Source: Allonocardiopsis opalescens
Lineage (GTDB): Bacteria > Actinomycetota > Actinomycetes > Streptosporangiales > Streptosporangiaceae
NCBI RefSeq assembly: GCF_003002095.1
Contig: NZ_PVZC01000001.1
Coordinates: 124,001-188,000 of the forward strand
Direction of reading: 5' to 3'
DNA length: 64,000 nt
Below the pieces are notes generated by a model. It saw only the letters and a list, made by a program, of their open reading frames with translations, ran no database searches and was not told the DNA's origin. Both the position numbers and the translations under genes were made by a program. This document shows, one piece after another, positions 56,446 to 64,000 of this stretch (position 1 is the stretch's first letter; every line of letters begins with the position of its first letter).

Positions 56446-57405
56446 TCAGCCGCGCTCGGCGCCCTCCGGCACCGCGGCCGCGCCGCGCAGCCGCCGGGTG
56501 TCGGCCTCGGCCTCTGACACGCTGCTGCGCACCAGCAGCACGACGACCAGCGTCAGCGCGAAGCCGGCGATCCGCAGCCCCAGTGCCAGCGGGTCGCCCG
56601 GCAGCTGCTCGGCGAAGATGACGGTGCCGGCGACGACGGTGAACACATTGCCGACCACATTGGCAACCGGTGCCGTGACCGATGCCCGGCTGCGCTGGAG
56701 CGAGGTCTGGAAGAGCACGATCCCGATGGCCCAGCCCACCGCGTACAGGTAGGGGTAGGGCGAGGCGAGCACGGCCGGGACGGCGGCGGCCGCGCCGTGC
56801 TCGGCCAGCAGCCCGCCCATCCCCTTGCCGTGCAGCCCGGCCATGCCCTGGACCAGCCCGGCGGCCGCGCCCAGGCCCACGGCGGTGGTCACCACGGTGC
56901 CGGTCGCGGCGGCCGACGCCGTCCGGGACCGGCGCAGCGCGGCCAGCGCCGCCAGGGCGGCGGCGCAGCCCAGCACGGTCAGCGCGCTCACCGCCAGCAG
57001 CAGCGGCAGGTCGGGCCGGGTGCCGACCCGGTCGCCGCCCGAGCCCAGCGAGAGGCCGAGCAGCAGCAGCGCGACCGGCATCAGCAGCAGCGCCAGCCGC
57101 TCGGCGCGGCTGATCCTCTCCCCGAGCAGCACCGAGTAGACCAGGATCATCACCGCGATACCGCAGGCGTAGGCGGGCTGCACCACCGAGACGGGCGCGA
57201 GCGAGAGCGCCACCACCAGGCCGAGGCTGCCGAGCGCGGCCAGGGCGAAGCCGCCCAGCCAGCCCCGGCTGCCGAGCAGCACCCGCACCATGTGCGGGAC
57301 CCGGCGGGCGCTGATGTCGGGGATCCGGCGCAGGGCGCGCTGCTCCAGCAGCAGGCCCAGGCTGTAGACGGCGGCCGCGGCGAGCGCGGTGAGCAGGCCG
57401 CTCAC
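56446..57405 (-). CDS. DMT-superfamily transporter (EamA/NIPA-like)
   Basis: 319 residues from ATG 57405. About nine to ten hydrophobic helices in two halves: LLTALAAAAVYSLGLLLEQR, SVVQPAYACGIAVMILVYSV with LLGER, and VTAPVANVVGNVFTVVAGTV with IFAEQ. The QP...LLGE repeats are typical. Substrate could be a metabolite or Mg2+ (NIPA-like); not decidable. Acidic tail. Confidence 0.8.
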   Translation of the reverse strand: MSGLLTALAAAAVYSLGLLLEQRALRRIPDISARRVPHMVRVLLGSRGWLGGFALAALGSLGLVVALSLAPVSVVQPAYACGIAVMILVYSVLLGERISRAERLALLLMPVALLLLGLSLGSGGDRVGTRPDLPLLLAVSALTVLGCAAALAALAALRRSRTASAAATGTVVTTAVGLGAAAGLVQGMAGLHGKGMGGLLAEHGAAAAVPAVLASPYPYLYAVGWAIGIVLFQTSLQRSRASVTAPVANVVGNVFTVVAGTVIFAEQLPGDPLALGLRIAGFALTLVVVLLVRSSVSEAEADTRRLRGAAAVPEGAERG

Positions 57406-57635
57406 CGGCGCGGAGCGGCGGGGGAGGGCGGACGCATACCGACGAACCTGTAGTTACCGGCGCGTAATGTCAAGGGGCGCCCCGGTCCGGACGCGTCCGC
57501 TCCGCGTACGGCCGCGGCGGGGGCGGTGGGGCGCCGGGATACGGCGGGTCCGCGGATGGGGCGGCGGAGACAGGCGGAGACACGGCCAAATCCGCCTGTT
57601 CCACACGTATGCGGCCTGTTATGTGCCCTAAAATG

Positions 57636-57670
57636 AAACCCGCCCGGAACATGGTTGTTCGGGCGGGTTT
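57636..57670 (-). terminator. Rho-independent terminator of the DUF397 operon
   Basis: AAACCCGCCCG(G)AAC-ATGGTT-GTTCGGGCGGGTTT; read leftward it is a GC stem followed by TTTCATTTT, the most classical terminator in this window. Confidence 0.8.
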
Positions 57671-57707
57671 GGTGGTTCCTGGCCGATTAGGGCGGCCAGG
57701 AACCACC
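57671..57707 (-). terminator. Second hairpin of the tandem terminator
   Basis: GGTGGTTCCTGGCC / GGCCAGGAACCACC, perfect 14-bp stem with a nine-base loop, abutting the first hairpin. Confidence 0.7.
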
Positions 57708-57725
57708 GGATATGTGCCGGGTGCG

Positions 57726-57932
57726 TCAGCCCAGGCTGCCGGAGCGCACTCCGGCGACGAACGCGGACCACTCACCCGGGGCGAACCTCAGGATCGGGCC
57801 GTTCACGTCCTTGCTGTCACGCACGCCGACAACCTCGACGGCGTTGGTGAACTCGACGCAGTTGCCCATGCCGCCACTGAAGCTCGACTTGGTCCACTGG
57901 GCACGCGACCGCAGTTCATCAATGGGAACCAC
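57726..57932 (-). CDS. DUF397 protein
   Basis: 68 residues from ATG 57932. AQWTKSSFSGGMGNCVEFTN, VGVRDSKDVNGPILRFAPGE and WSAFVAGVRSGSLG give the whole domain. It lies 24 bases after its XRE partner in the same operon. Confidence 0.9.
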   Translation of the reverse strand: MVPIDELRSRAQWTKSSFSGGMGNCVEFTNAVEVVGVRDSKDVNGPILRFAPGEWSAFVAGVRSGSLG

Positions 57933-57956
57933 CGTGTTCGCTTCCTTCCTTGTTTC

Positions 57957-58799
57957 TCATTGCTGCTGCGCGAGCTGGTGCAGGACCTGGCGCGTGGCTT
58001 CGGTCCCCAGTGCCGCCGCGCGCAGCCGGTCGAACACCTCCGCGTGCGCCGTCACGTCCCTCGGGCTGTCCTGGAACAGGCTCGCGCCGTGACCCTCCGT
58101 GTACACGGTGGACAGCGGGATCTGGTCCAGGAACAGGATCGCGAACGATGCCATCTCCATCGCGGCATGGGCCCCGACCGAGAACGGCAGCGCTTGCAGA
58201 GTCATCCGTGGGTGATCCGACAGCTCGATGAGGTGCCGCAATTGATCACGCATGATGGTAGCGCTCCCGACCCGCTGGCGAAGGGCTGCTTCCCCAAGAA
58301 TCGCCCACAGCTTCGGGCCGCCTTCGCGCAGCCAGGTCTTCTGGCGGTGCACCCTTACCTGCACCAACTGGTCGATCATGGCCGGAGTCGCCCCCGGTCT
58401 GGTGGCCCGCACGACCGCGCGGGCGTAGCCCTCCGTCTGCGCCAGGCCGGTGACGAGGTCGCTCTCGTAGGTCTCGATCCTGGTGGCCTCGGCCTCCAGG
58501 CCGATATAGGTGCCGTAGTGCCGGTCGAGGTCGTAGGGCTGCCACCAGCCGGAGCGGCGGGCCTGCTCGCGCAGCTCCCTGATCCGGGCGGCTTCGTCGT
58601 CGGGCACCTCGTAGATCTCCAGCAGCCGGCTGAGCGGCCCGGGCCCGGGAACGACGCCCTTCTCGCCCGCGGTCTCCCAGCGCAGCACCGTGGAGGTGCT
58701 GACGCGTAACCGCTTGGCGACCTCCGCCACGGGCCGGCCCGCACGCAGCCGTGCTAACCAGGTGGCGAGCTGCCAGCGGCCAACTGTGGGACTCCGCAT
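57957..58799 (-). CDS. XRE-family regulator with DUF5753 (Scr1-type)
   Basis: 280 residues from ATG 58799. The HTH (VGRWQLATWLARLRAGRPVA, RLRVSTSTVLRWETAG) is shorter and more divergent than usual; DUF5753 is clear (ATRIETYESDLVTGLAQTEG, VHRQKTWLREGGPKLWAILG, LQALPFSVGAHAAM, VYTEGHGASLF). Operon with DUF397; divergent from an anti-sigma-type ATPase gene. This is the second such set in the window and has ordinary GC content. Confidence 0.9.
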   Translation of the reverse strand: MRSPTVGRWQLATWLARLRAGRPVAEVAKRLRVSTSTVLRWETAGEKGVVPGPGPLSRLLEIYEVPDDEAARIRELREQARRSGWWQPYDLDRHYGTYIGLEAEATRIETYESDLVTGLAQTEGYARAVVRATRPGATPAMIDQLVQVRVHRQKTWLREGGPKLWAILGEAALRQRVGSATIMRDQLRHLIELSDHPRMTLQALPFSVGAHAAMEMASFAILFLDQIPLSTVYTEGHGASLFQDSPRDVTAHAEVFDRLRAAALGTEATRQVLHQLAQQQ

Positions 58800-59057
58800 G
58801 ACGGAAGCATGCCGGGCGCGACCGGCCGCGACAAGCCGAATGGCGGATGATGCGCGGCAGGGTGGTTACGGTGAGTGAAACGTTCCTCTGGGCGGGTACC
58901 TGAAAGGTATATCCGTGCTTCACGCGCATGCGGATTGCATCGGCTTCGCGCACAGAGCAGACTGTGATCAAGCCGCTGCCCACGGTTAACGCGTTCCTCT
59001 CCCTCTGCGCGTACCGGGTGTGGTCGTCATGCCATCCACGATGGGGGAGGAGCCGCA

Positions 59058-59528
59058 ATGCCAGGGCCCAGAAGGCGTCGCTTCACCGGGTCCGCGGACC
59101 AGGTCAGGGAGGCCCGGCGCTATGTCGACGGGCTGATCGATCAGGACTGCCCGGTCCGTGACGACGCCCTTTGGCTCGTCAGTGAACTGGCCACCAACGC
59201 CATCGAGCACACCAGCTCGGCCGGCGGGTCCTTCGAGGTCGCCGTCGGACAGCGGCCCGGCGCCCTGCGCGTCGAGGTCCGCGACGAGGGAGCCGAGGAC
59301 GAGCCCCGCTGGCGCCGCGCGGACCTGGCCGGCCTGGACGAGGAGTCCGGGCGCGGGCTGGGCTTCGTCCAGCTGCTCGCGCAGCGCTGGGGCTGCGACG
59401 GCGGCCCCGACGGGCGGTCCGTCTGGTTCGAGCTCGACTGGTCGCCGGCCCGCGCCGCCGGCCGCTCCGGTGCGCCGGCCCCGGACCCCGACCGCTGGCT
59501 GATGCAGCACGACTCCCTGGCCGGCTGA
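59058..59528 (+). CDS. Anti-sigma-type ATP-binding protein (HATPase_c_2)
   Basis: 156 residues from ATG 59058. DDALWLVSELATNAIEHTSS (N box), LRVEVRDEGAED (G1) and GRGLGFVQLLAQRWG (G2), the RsbW-like pattern. Together with the divergent XRE/DUF397 pair it forms the three-part set also seen at 50.7-52.8 kb. Confidence 0.87.
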   Translation: MPGPRRRRFTGSADQVREARRYVDGLIDQDCPVRDDALWLVSELATNAIEHTSSAGGSFEVAVGQRPGALRVEVRDEGAEDEPRWRRADLAGLDEESGRGLGFVQLLAQRWGCDGGPDGRSVWFELDWSPARAAGRSGAPAPDPDRWLMQHDSLAG

Positions 59529-59601
59529 CCGGCCGGGCACCCGCGAACCGGACATCCCGGGCGCTGGCGCTCGCGGCCGGGCCGTGCAAGGCTCGGGCCT
59601 T

Positions 59602-61158
59602 GTGGACCAGGAAGCCGACGAACCGCGAGGAGGCCGGCGTGCACGGCCACCACTGCCGTGGCGGCGCCCGGCGGCCGGGGCCGCCGAGGGGCGTCGCCCG
59701 GGATTCCGGCCCGGACTGCTCGGCCTGGCGGCGATCACCGGCGCGACCGCGCTGGTCGCCACGGTCGTGCTGCAAGGAGTCTTCGGCAATGTGCGGACCG
59801 GCGAGCCGGACGGACCGGCCGCGTCCGGTCCGCTCCCGGAGGTGACCGTGGGCCCACCGAGCGGCGAGGCGCGCATCATGATCGTCGGCGACTCCCTCTC
59901 CCAGGGCAGCAACGGCGACTTCACCTGGCGCTACCGCCTGTGGCAGCACCTGCGCTCCGAGCCCGTCGACGTGCCCGTCGACCTCGTCGGCTCCCGCGCC
60001 GACGTGTTCGACCACGTCGGCCAGCGGCTCGGCGCCGACGCCTACGCCGACCCCGAGTTCGACACCGACCACGCCAGCCGCTGGGGCGCCAGCGCGGCCG
60101 CGCTGGCCGACGAGGTCGCCGCCGAGGTGGCCGAGAGCGAGCCCGACTACCTGCTGGTGCTGGCCGGGCTCAACGACATCGTGCACGGCGCCACCGGCGC
60201 GCAGACCCTCGACCACGTCGCCGACCTGGTGGCCGGCGCGCGGGTGCCCGGCGGCCCGCTGCGGGTGGTGCTCGGCGAGCTGCTGCCGATCGGCGGCACC
60301 CCGATGGACGAGCGGGTCAACGCCGAGGTGGCCGCGTTCAACCAGGGGCTGCCCGCCCTGGCGGCGGAGCTGACCGGCGCGGACTCTCCGGTCGTGGTGG
60401 CGCGCACCGCCGAGGGCTACGCCCCGGCCACCGACGCCTGGGACGGCGTGCACCCCAACGCACGCGGCGAGGTGCGCATCGCGGCCGCGTTCGCCGACGC
60501 GCTGGCCTCGGGCACGCTCGGCCTGGGGGAGCCGTACCCGCGCCCGCTGCCCGAGGTGCCGCTCGGCATCCCGTGGGCGCCCACCGTCACCGCCGAGGCG
60601 CGCGAGGGCGGCGCCGAGCTGCGCTGGCGGGAGGTCACCGGTGCAACCGGTTACCAGGTGTGGCAGCGGCGGGTGGCGCCCAACCCCGAGGAGTTCGCCC
60701 GGGTGCCCGACGAGGCGGTCAGCGGCACCACCGCGCGCATCACCGGGCTGCTCGACGGCGCCGACTACGAGTTCGCGGTCGCGCCGCTGAAGGGGAACAC
60801 CCCCGGCGCCCGCTCCGAACCGGTGGCCGTCCGCCCGGTGCCGCCGGAGCTGCCCGCGCCCGAGAACCTGCGCTACACCGCCGGCACCGGCGAGCTGAGC
60901 TGGTCGGCGGTGCCCGCCGCCACCCACTACGGCGTCTGGCGCCGCCCGCTCGACACCGAGGGCGACTGCCCGCCGCCCGAGGAACCGGACAGCTGCTGGC
61001 AGCCGGTCTCCATCGTCCGCGACGCGGTATCGGTGCGGCTCGGCCCCGCCGACGCGGGCCACGAGTTCGCGGTGCGCGCCCATGCCGACTACCACGCGGG
61101 CGCGGTGTCGGAGCCGGTGGCGGTGGAGGCGGAGCCGGAGCCGGACGCGTCGGAGTGA
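59602..61158 (+). CDS. Membrane-anchored SGNH/GDSL hydrolase with fibronectin-like domains
   Basis: 518 residues from GTG 59602 (GTG 59584 possible). A single N-terminal hydrophobic helix (LLGLAAITGATALVATVVLQ) anchors it outside the cell. SGNH domain: G96-D97-S98 in IVGDSLSQGSNGD, VLAGLNDIVHG and D281-G-V-H284. Two C-terminal FnIII-like repeats follow (AELRWREVTGATGYQVWQRR; GELSWSAVPAATHYGVWRRP). Likely an esterase on cell-surface or external polymers. A good SD (GAGGAGG) precedes GTG 59640 in another frame, so the start deserves care. Confidence 0.85.
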   Translation: MDQEADEPRGGRRARPPLPWRRPAAGAAEGRRPGFRPGLLGLAAITGATALVATVVLQGVFGNVRTGEPDGPAASGPLPEVTVGPPSGEARIMIVGDSLSQGSNGDFTWRYRLWQHLRSEPVDVPVDLVGSRADVFDHVGQRLGADAYADPEFDTDHASRWGASAAALADEVAAEVAESEPDYLLVLAGLNDIVHGATGAQTLDHVADLVAGARVPGGPLRVVLGELLPIGGTPMDERVNAEVAAFNQGLPALAAELTGADSPVVVARTAEGYAPATDAWDGVHPNARGEVRIAAAFADALASGTLGLGEPYPRPLPEVPLGIPWAPTVTAEAREGGAELRWREVTGATGYQVWQRRVAPNPEEFARVPDEAVSGTTARITGLLDGADYEFAVAPLKGNTPGARSEPVAVRPVPPELPAPENLRYTAGTGELSWSAVPAATHYGVWRRPLDTEGDCPPPEEPDSCWQPVSIVRDAVSVRLGPADAGHEFAVRAHADYHAGAVSEPVAVEAEPEPDASE

Positions 61159-61436
61159 GTCGGGGCGGCCGGTTCGACACCTGCCGAGGCACCAGTCGTG
61201 CTCGCGGTATTGTTCCCCGCCCTCCTCCGGGACCGGCGGGCATTATTCTGCCCGGGTCCGCTCGCCGTCGGCCGGCCCGTTGAGGCGCTGTTGGCGAATG
61301 GGATGCCGAATGCGGCCGTTCGGGCGTGCGGGAGAAGGGCGCCGACTGTCGCCGCCTGTGGTGCCACCGGTATACCGAGCGGGACTACCGTGAGGCCGAG
61401 GACAGGACGGATTGCACGCGGGCGAGGTGACGGCGC

Positions 61437-63572
61437 TTGGGCGGGCGGCGGGCGGCGGGGCTGCTGCTGCGCGCGCTGCCCGCGCTGGTGGGGCTGGGGA
61501 TCGGCGCGCTGGTGCTCGGCCCCGCGCTCGGGCCGGGCTTCGTGCTGCGCTACGACATGGTCGCGGTGCCGGACCCGCCGTTCTCGGCCAACGCGCTCGG
61601 GCTGACCGACGGGCTGCCCCGGGCGGTGCCCAGCGACGCGCTGCTAGCGGGGCTGGCGGCGGTGGTCCCGGCCGACCTGGCGCAGAAGCTCGTGCTGCTG
61701 GCGATCTTCACGATCGGGGCGGCCGGGGCGGCCGCGCTGGTGCCCGGCCGCGCGGTGCCACCCCGGCTGGCGGCGGCCGTCGCCTACGCCTGCAACGCCT
61801 TCATCGCGGAACGGCTGCTGCTGGGGCAGTGGGCGGTACTGCTCGGCTACGCGGGCCTGCCCTGGGTGCTGGCGGCCTGCGCGCGGCTGGGGCGGCGCGG
61901 CGGCCTGCCGAGGCTGGGCGTGGCGCTGCTGCCCGCCGCGGCGGGCGGCTTCTCCTCGATGGTGCTGTCGGCGCTGGTGGCGGGCGCGACCGCGCTGGCG
62001 CGGCCGTGGCGGCGCGGCGAGGCGCCCCGGATGCTGCTGCTGAGCGCGCTCGTGGTCGCCGGGCTCAGCCTGCCGTGGCTGCTGCCCGCGCTGCGCAGCG
62101 GCGCGGGCACCGACCCGCTCGGCGTCGACCTGTTCGCGGTGCGCTCCGACAGCCCCTTCGGGCGGCTCGCCTCGGTGCTCACCCTGGGCGGGATCTGGAA
62201 CGCCCGCGCGGTGCCCGCCGGATACGAGCACCCTGGCCTGGCAGCCGCCCGGCTGCTGCTGGCCGCCGCCGCGATCGCGGGCTGGGTCTGGCTGCTGCGG
62301 CGCGGCCCCCGTCCGGTGTACGCGCGAGGGCTCAGCCTCGCCGCCGGACTCGGCCTGGCGGTCGCGCTGCTCGGCACGGTCGAGCCGGGCCGGGCGCTGC
62401 TGCGCGCGCTGATCGGGCTGTGGCCCGGCTTCGGCCCGCTGCGCGACGGCCACCTCTACCTGGCCCCGCTCGCCCTGCTCCAGGCGGTCGGTCTGGCCGC
62501 GGTGGTGCTGTGGCTGCGGACGCGGGCCGAGGGGCGGTCCGGCGCGGACCCCGGGGGTGGCGACCCGCACGAGGCGGCGGACGGGAGGGGCGGCGCTGCT
62601 CCCGACCTCGGCGCACCCGCCTTGGACGGAACGGCAGAGGGGCGATCCGAAGCCGGCTCTGACCGGGACGCGTGGTCGCCTGTGGACGGAACGGCTGACG
62701 GGCGGCACGGCGGGAGCCTCGGCGAGGACGTCCCGGGCGCGGACGGCGGGCGGACACCGGGCGGCTTCCGGCGGGCGCCCGCGCTCGCCGCCCTGGCCGT
62801 CGCGCTGGTGGTGGCGCCGGTCGCGGTACTGCCGACCTTCATGTGGGGGGCGGCGGGACGGCTGGACGCCGTCGAGTACCCGGCGGACTGGACGCGCGTG
62901 CAGGCGGTCGTGGACGGCGATCCGGCGCCCGGGGCGCTGGTCAGCCTGCCGTGGAGTCCGTACCGGGGCTTCGACTGGAACCCCGGCCGGGTGGTGCTGG
63001 ATCCAGCCGTGAAGCTGTTCGAGCGGCGGGTGGTGTTCAATGACGCGCTCAGCGTCTCGGTGCCGTCCGACGACGGCGGCCGCCTGGTGCGCACGGTGGC
63101 CGGGGAGGACCCGCTCGCCCAGCGGGTGGCGGAGGTGCTGCGCGCGGACGGGCCGCGGACGCCGGTCGAACCGGCGCTGGCCGAACTGGGCGTGCGGTAC
63201 GTGCTCGTGGAGCGGGCCGCCGCCGAGGCGGCCCGGGCGGCCGGGGAGGCGGCGGGCGCGGCGGACCCGGGCGGCGTGGACGATAACGTGTTCTCGGTCA
63301 CCCCGGATCCGGCATATCGGGTGTACCAGGGGTCTGAGCTGGAGCTTTACCGGCTGCCCGGCGGGGACGCCGATGCAGCTGGGGGCGGCCTTCCGGCGCT
63401 ATATGTTACTGGCTGGTCAGTAACAATCGGGCTGGCGCTCTGGTCAATCGGTGCATCAGGTTCTAGTCTTCCTGCATGCCTTCTCCCTATGCGGAAGGAG
63501 AGCCCGCGTGCTGCAAGTGATCGGCGCGTTCGCGGTGGGCCTGGTGCTCGCCCTGGCCATCACGGTCGGTAG
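61437..63572 (+). CDS. Large polytopic membrane protein, GT-C-like
   Basis: 711 residues from TTG 61437, chosen because a stop lies nine bases upstream and GGCGAGG precedes it. About ten to twelve hydrophobic helices in the first 370 residues (LLLRALPALVGLGIGALVLG; LLGQWAVLLGYAGLPWVLAA), with RYDMVAVPDPPFSANALG in the first external loop. A Gly/Asp-rich loop follows, one more helix and a soluble C-terminal domain. The layout resembles GT-C glycosyltransferases. The adjacent DUF2613 gene is, in mycobacteria, next to arabinofuranosyltransferase aftD. Enzyme function is inference. Confidence 0.65.
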   Translation: MGGRRAAGLLLRALPALVGLGIGALVLGPALGPGFVLRYDMVAVPDPPFSANALGLTDGLPRAVPSDALLAGLAAVVPADLAQKLVLLAIFTIGAAGAAALVPGRAVPPRLAAAVAYACNAFIAERLLLGQWAVLLGYAGLPWVLAACARLGRRGGLPRLGVALLPAAAGGFSSMVLSALVAGATALARPWRRGEAPRMLLLSALVVAGLSLPWLLPALRSGAGTDPLGVDLFAVRSDSPFGRLASVLTLGGIWNARAVPAGYEHPGLAAARLLLAAAAIAGWVWLLRRGPRPVYARGLSLAAGLGLAVALLGTVEPGRALLRALIGLWPGFGPLRDGHLYLAPLALLQAVGLAAVVLWLRTRAEGRSGADPGGGDPHEAADGRGGAAPDLGAPALDGTAEGRSEAGSDRDAWSPVDGTADGRHGGSLGEDVPGADGGRTPGGFRRAPALAALAVALVVAPVAVLPTFMWGAAGRLDAVEYPADWTRVQAVVDGDPAPGALVSLPWSPYRGFDWNPGRVVLDPAVKLFERRVVFNDALSVSVPSDDGGRLVRTVAGEDPLAQRVAEVLRADGPRTPVEPALAELGVRYVLVERAAAEAARAAGEAAGAADPGGVDDNVFSVTPDPAYRVYQGSELELYRLPGGDADAAGGGLPALYVTGWSVTIGLALWSIGASGSSLPACLLPMRKESPRAASDRRVRGGPGARPGHHGR

Positions 63573-63645
63573 CTCCATGGTCATCACCAACACCGCTGCT
63601 CCCGAGCCGGTGAACGAGCCGCTGTACAACTACGGCGACCGCTGA
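63508..63645 (+). CDS. DUF2613 small membrane protein
   Basis: 45 residues from GTG 63508 behind GGAAGGAG. One helix (VIGAFAVGLVLALAITVGSS) and a short tail ending EPLYNYGDR, as in the DUF2613 family. It overlaps the end of the membrane protein gene by 65 bases, a sign of coupled expression. Function unknown. Confidence 0.8.
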   Translation: MLQVIGAFAVGLVLALAITVGSSMVITNTAAPEPVNEPLYNYGDR

Positions 63646-63889
63646 GCCGGTCCCGTCCTCTGAGCCGGTAGGGCGAGCGCTCCCGATCGCCCGGCCGCGT
63701 CCCCCGGCATCCGCGTCGGCCTTCCCCGTCCCGGCAGACCGCAGCGCGACCCCGGCGTGCGGGTCCGGGACCGGGCGTCGCCGTACCCGCAACCCGATGC
63801 GCGGCGTCCCCGCGCGCCCACGCAGGGTCAGGGCGGGCACCGGGAGCAGGGCCCGGCGCGGGCGGAAGCGACGGACAGGAAGGGGCGGT

Positions 63890-64000
63890 GTGGCGCAGAC
63901 GCACCGGAGACCGCGCACCGCGTCGGCGCCGCCCGGCCTGCGCGCGGTCCCCGCGGACCCGGCCGGGCGCCGCGGCGTACCGGTCCCGCGCGGCGCGGAC
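63890..64000 (+). CDS. Possible gene start running off the window
   Basis: GTG 63890 behind AGGAAGGGG opens 37 stop-free codons to the window end (VAQTHRRPRTASAPPGLRAV...). Basic, Pro-rich N-terminus; no domain yet. May be the next gene of the DUF2613 operon. Confidence 0.35.
   Translation, partial: MAQTHRRPRTASAPPGLRAVPADPAGRRGVPVPRGAD

Noticed and set aside
59640-59845. Alternative start for the SGNH gene with a strong SD
   Set aside because: GTG 59640 is in a different frame that ends at 59845 without domain content; kept only as a caution on the start.

Overview
This is a 64 kb chromosomal window from a high-GC actinomycete. The gene set (secA with a Zn tail, ftsE-ftsX-smpB, a two-piece tmRNA locus, an NAD-glutamate dehydrogenase of about 1,670 residues, DasR/GlcNAc control, XRE-DUF397 cassettes, DUF2613) and the tmRNA tag ANSQRTEFALAA suggest Nocardiopsaceae (Nocardiopsis, Streptomonospora or Thermobifida relatives). 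The tag differs by one residue from the Thermobifida tag as I remember it. The family is an inference; the phylum is secure.

Layout. 1-5.3 kb: end of a LuxR-type regulator, a YcaQ/AlkX-like protein, and secA closed by a 19-bp hairpin. 5.3-13.1 kb: a DUF6459 (Rv3235-like) gene, then a compact N-acetylglucosamine locus. A DasR-like repressor and the EIIC permease run left. A SIS-domain GlcN-6-P deaminase, EIIB, EIIA, a HAD hydrolase, HPr and enzyme I run right, with several overlapping start/stop pairs. The two arms diverge from a DasR-like operator. 13.7-17.5 kb: NagZ-like lipoprotein, DUF6912-like and DUF3224 genes, then a degenerate 65-bp tandem repeat. 17.5-28.7 kb: HAD, pruA, a HAD with a lost nucleophile, a broken Uma2 gene, acetoacetyl-CoA synthetase and NAD-GDH. 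28.8-35.6 kb: helical-repeat protein, prfB, ftsE, ftsX, smpB and a PBP-like protein whose three catalytic motifs are all altered. 35.6-40.3 kb: three SDR genes with TetR and PadR regulators, then ssrA and its terminator. 40.8-49.5 kb: serine hydrolase, FAD monooxygenase/TetR pair with a 44-bp palindrome, ROK regulator with an apparently leaderless promoter, aminotransferase and small genes.

49.6-55.9 kb: an accessory block of about 4.6 kb lies between a nagA 3' remnant and the intact nagA. It holds a BldC-like regulator, an anti-sigma-type ATPase, an XRE/DUF5753 regulator, YdcF and four DUF397 genes or fragments. Intact nagA has a 14/16 DasR site upstream. 55.9-64 kb: flavin reductase, DMT transporter, a second XRE-DUF397-ATPase group, an SGNH hydrolase, a large GT-C-like membrane protein and DUF2613.

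Functional links. NagZ (release of GlcNAc from wall fragments), EIIC/B/A with HPr and EI (uptake and phosphorylation), NagA (deacetylation) and NagB-II (deamination to fructose-6-P) form an almost complete amino-sugar route, apparently under one DasR-like repressor. FtsEX, SmpB and ssrA are housekeeping division and ribosome-rescue genes. Start codons and operators are read from sequence only; no database or structure search was run.
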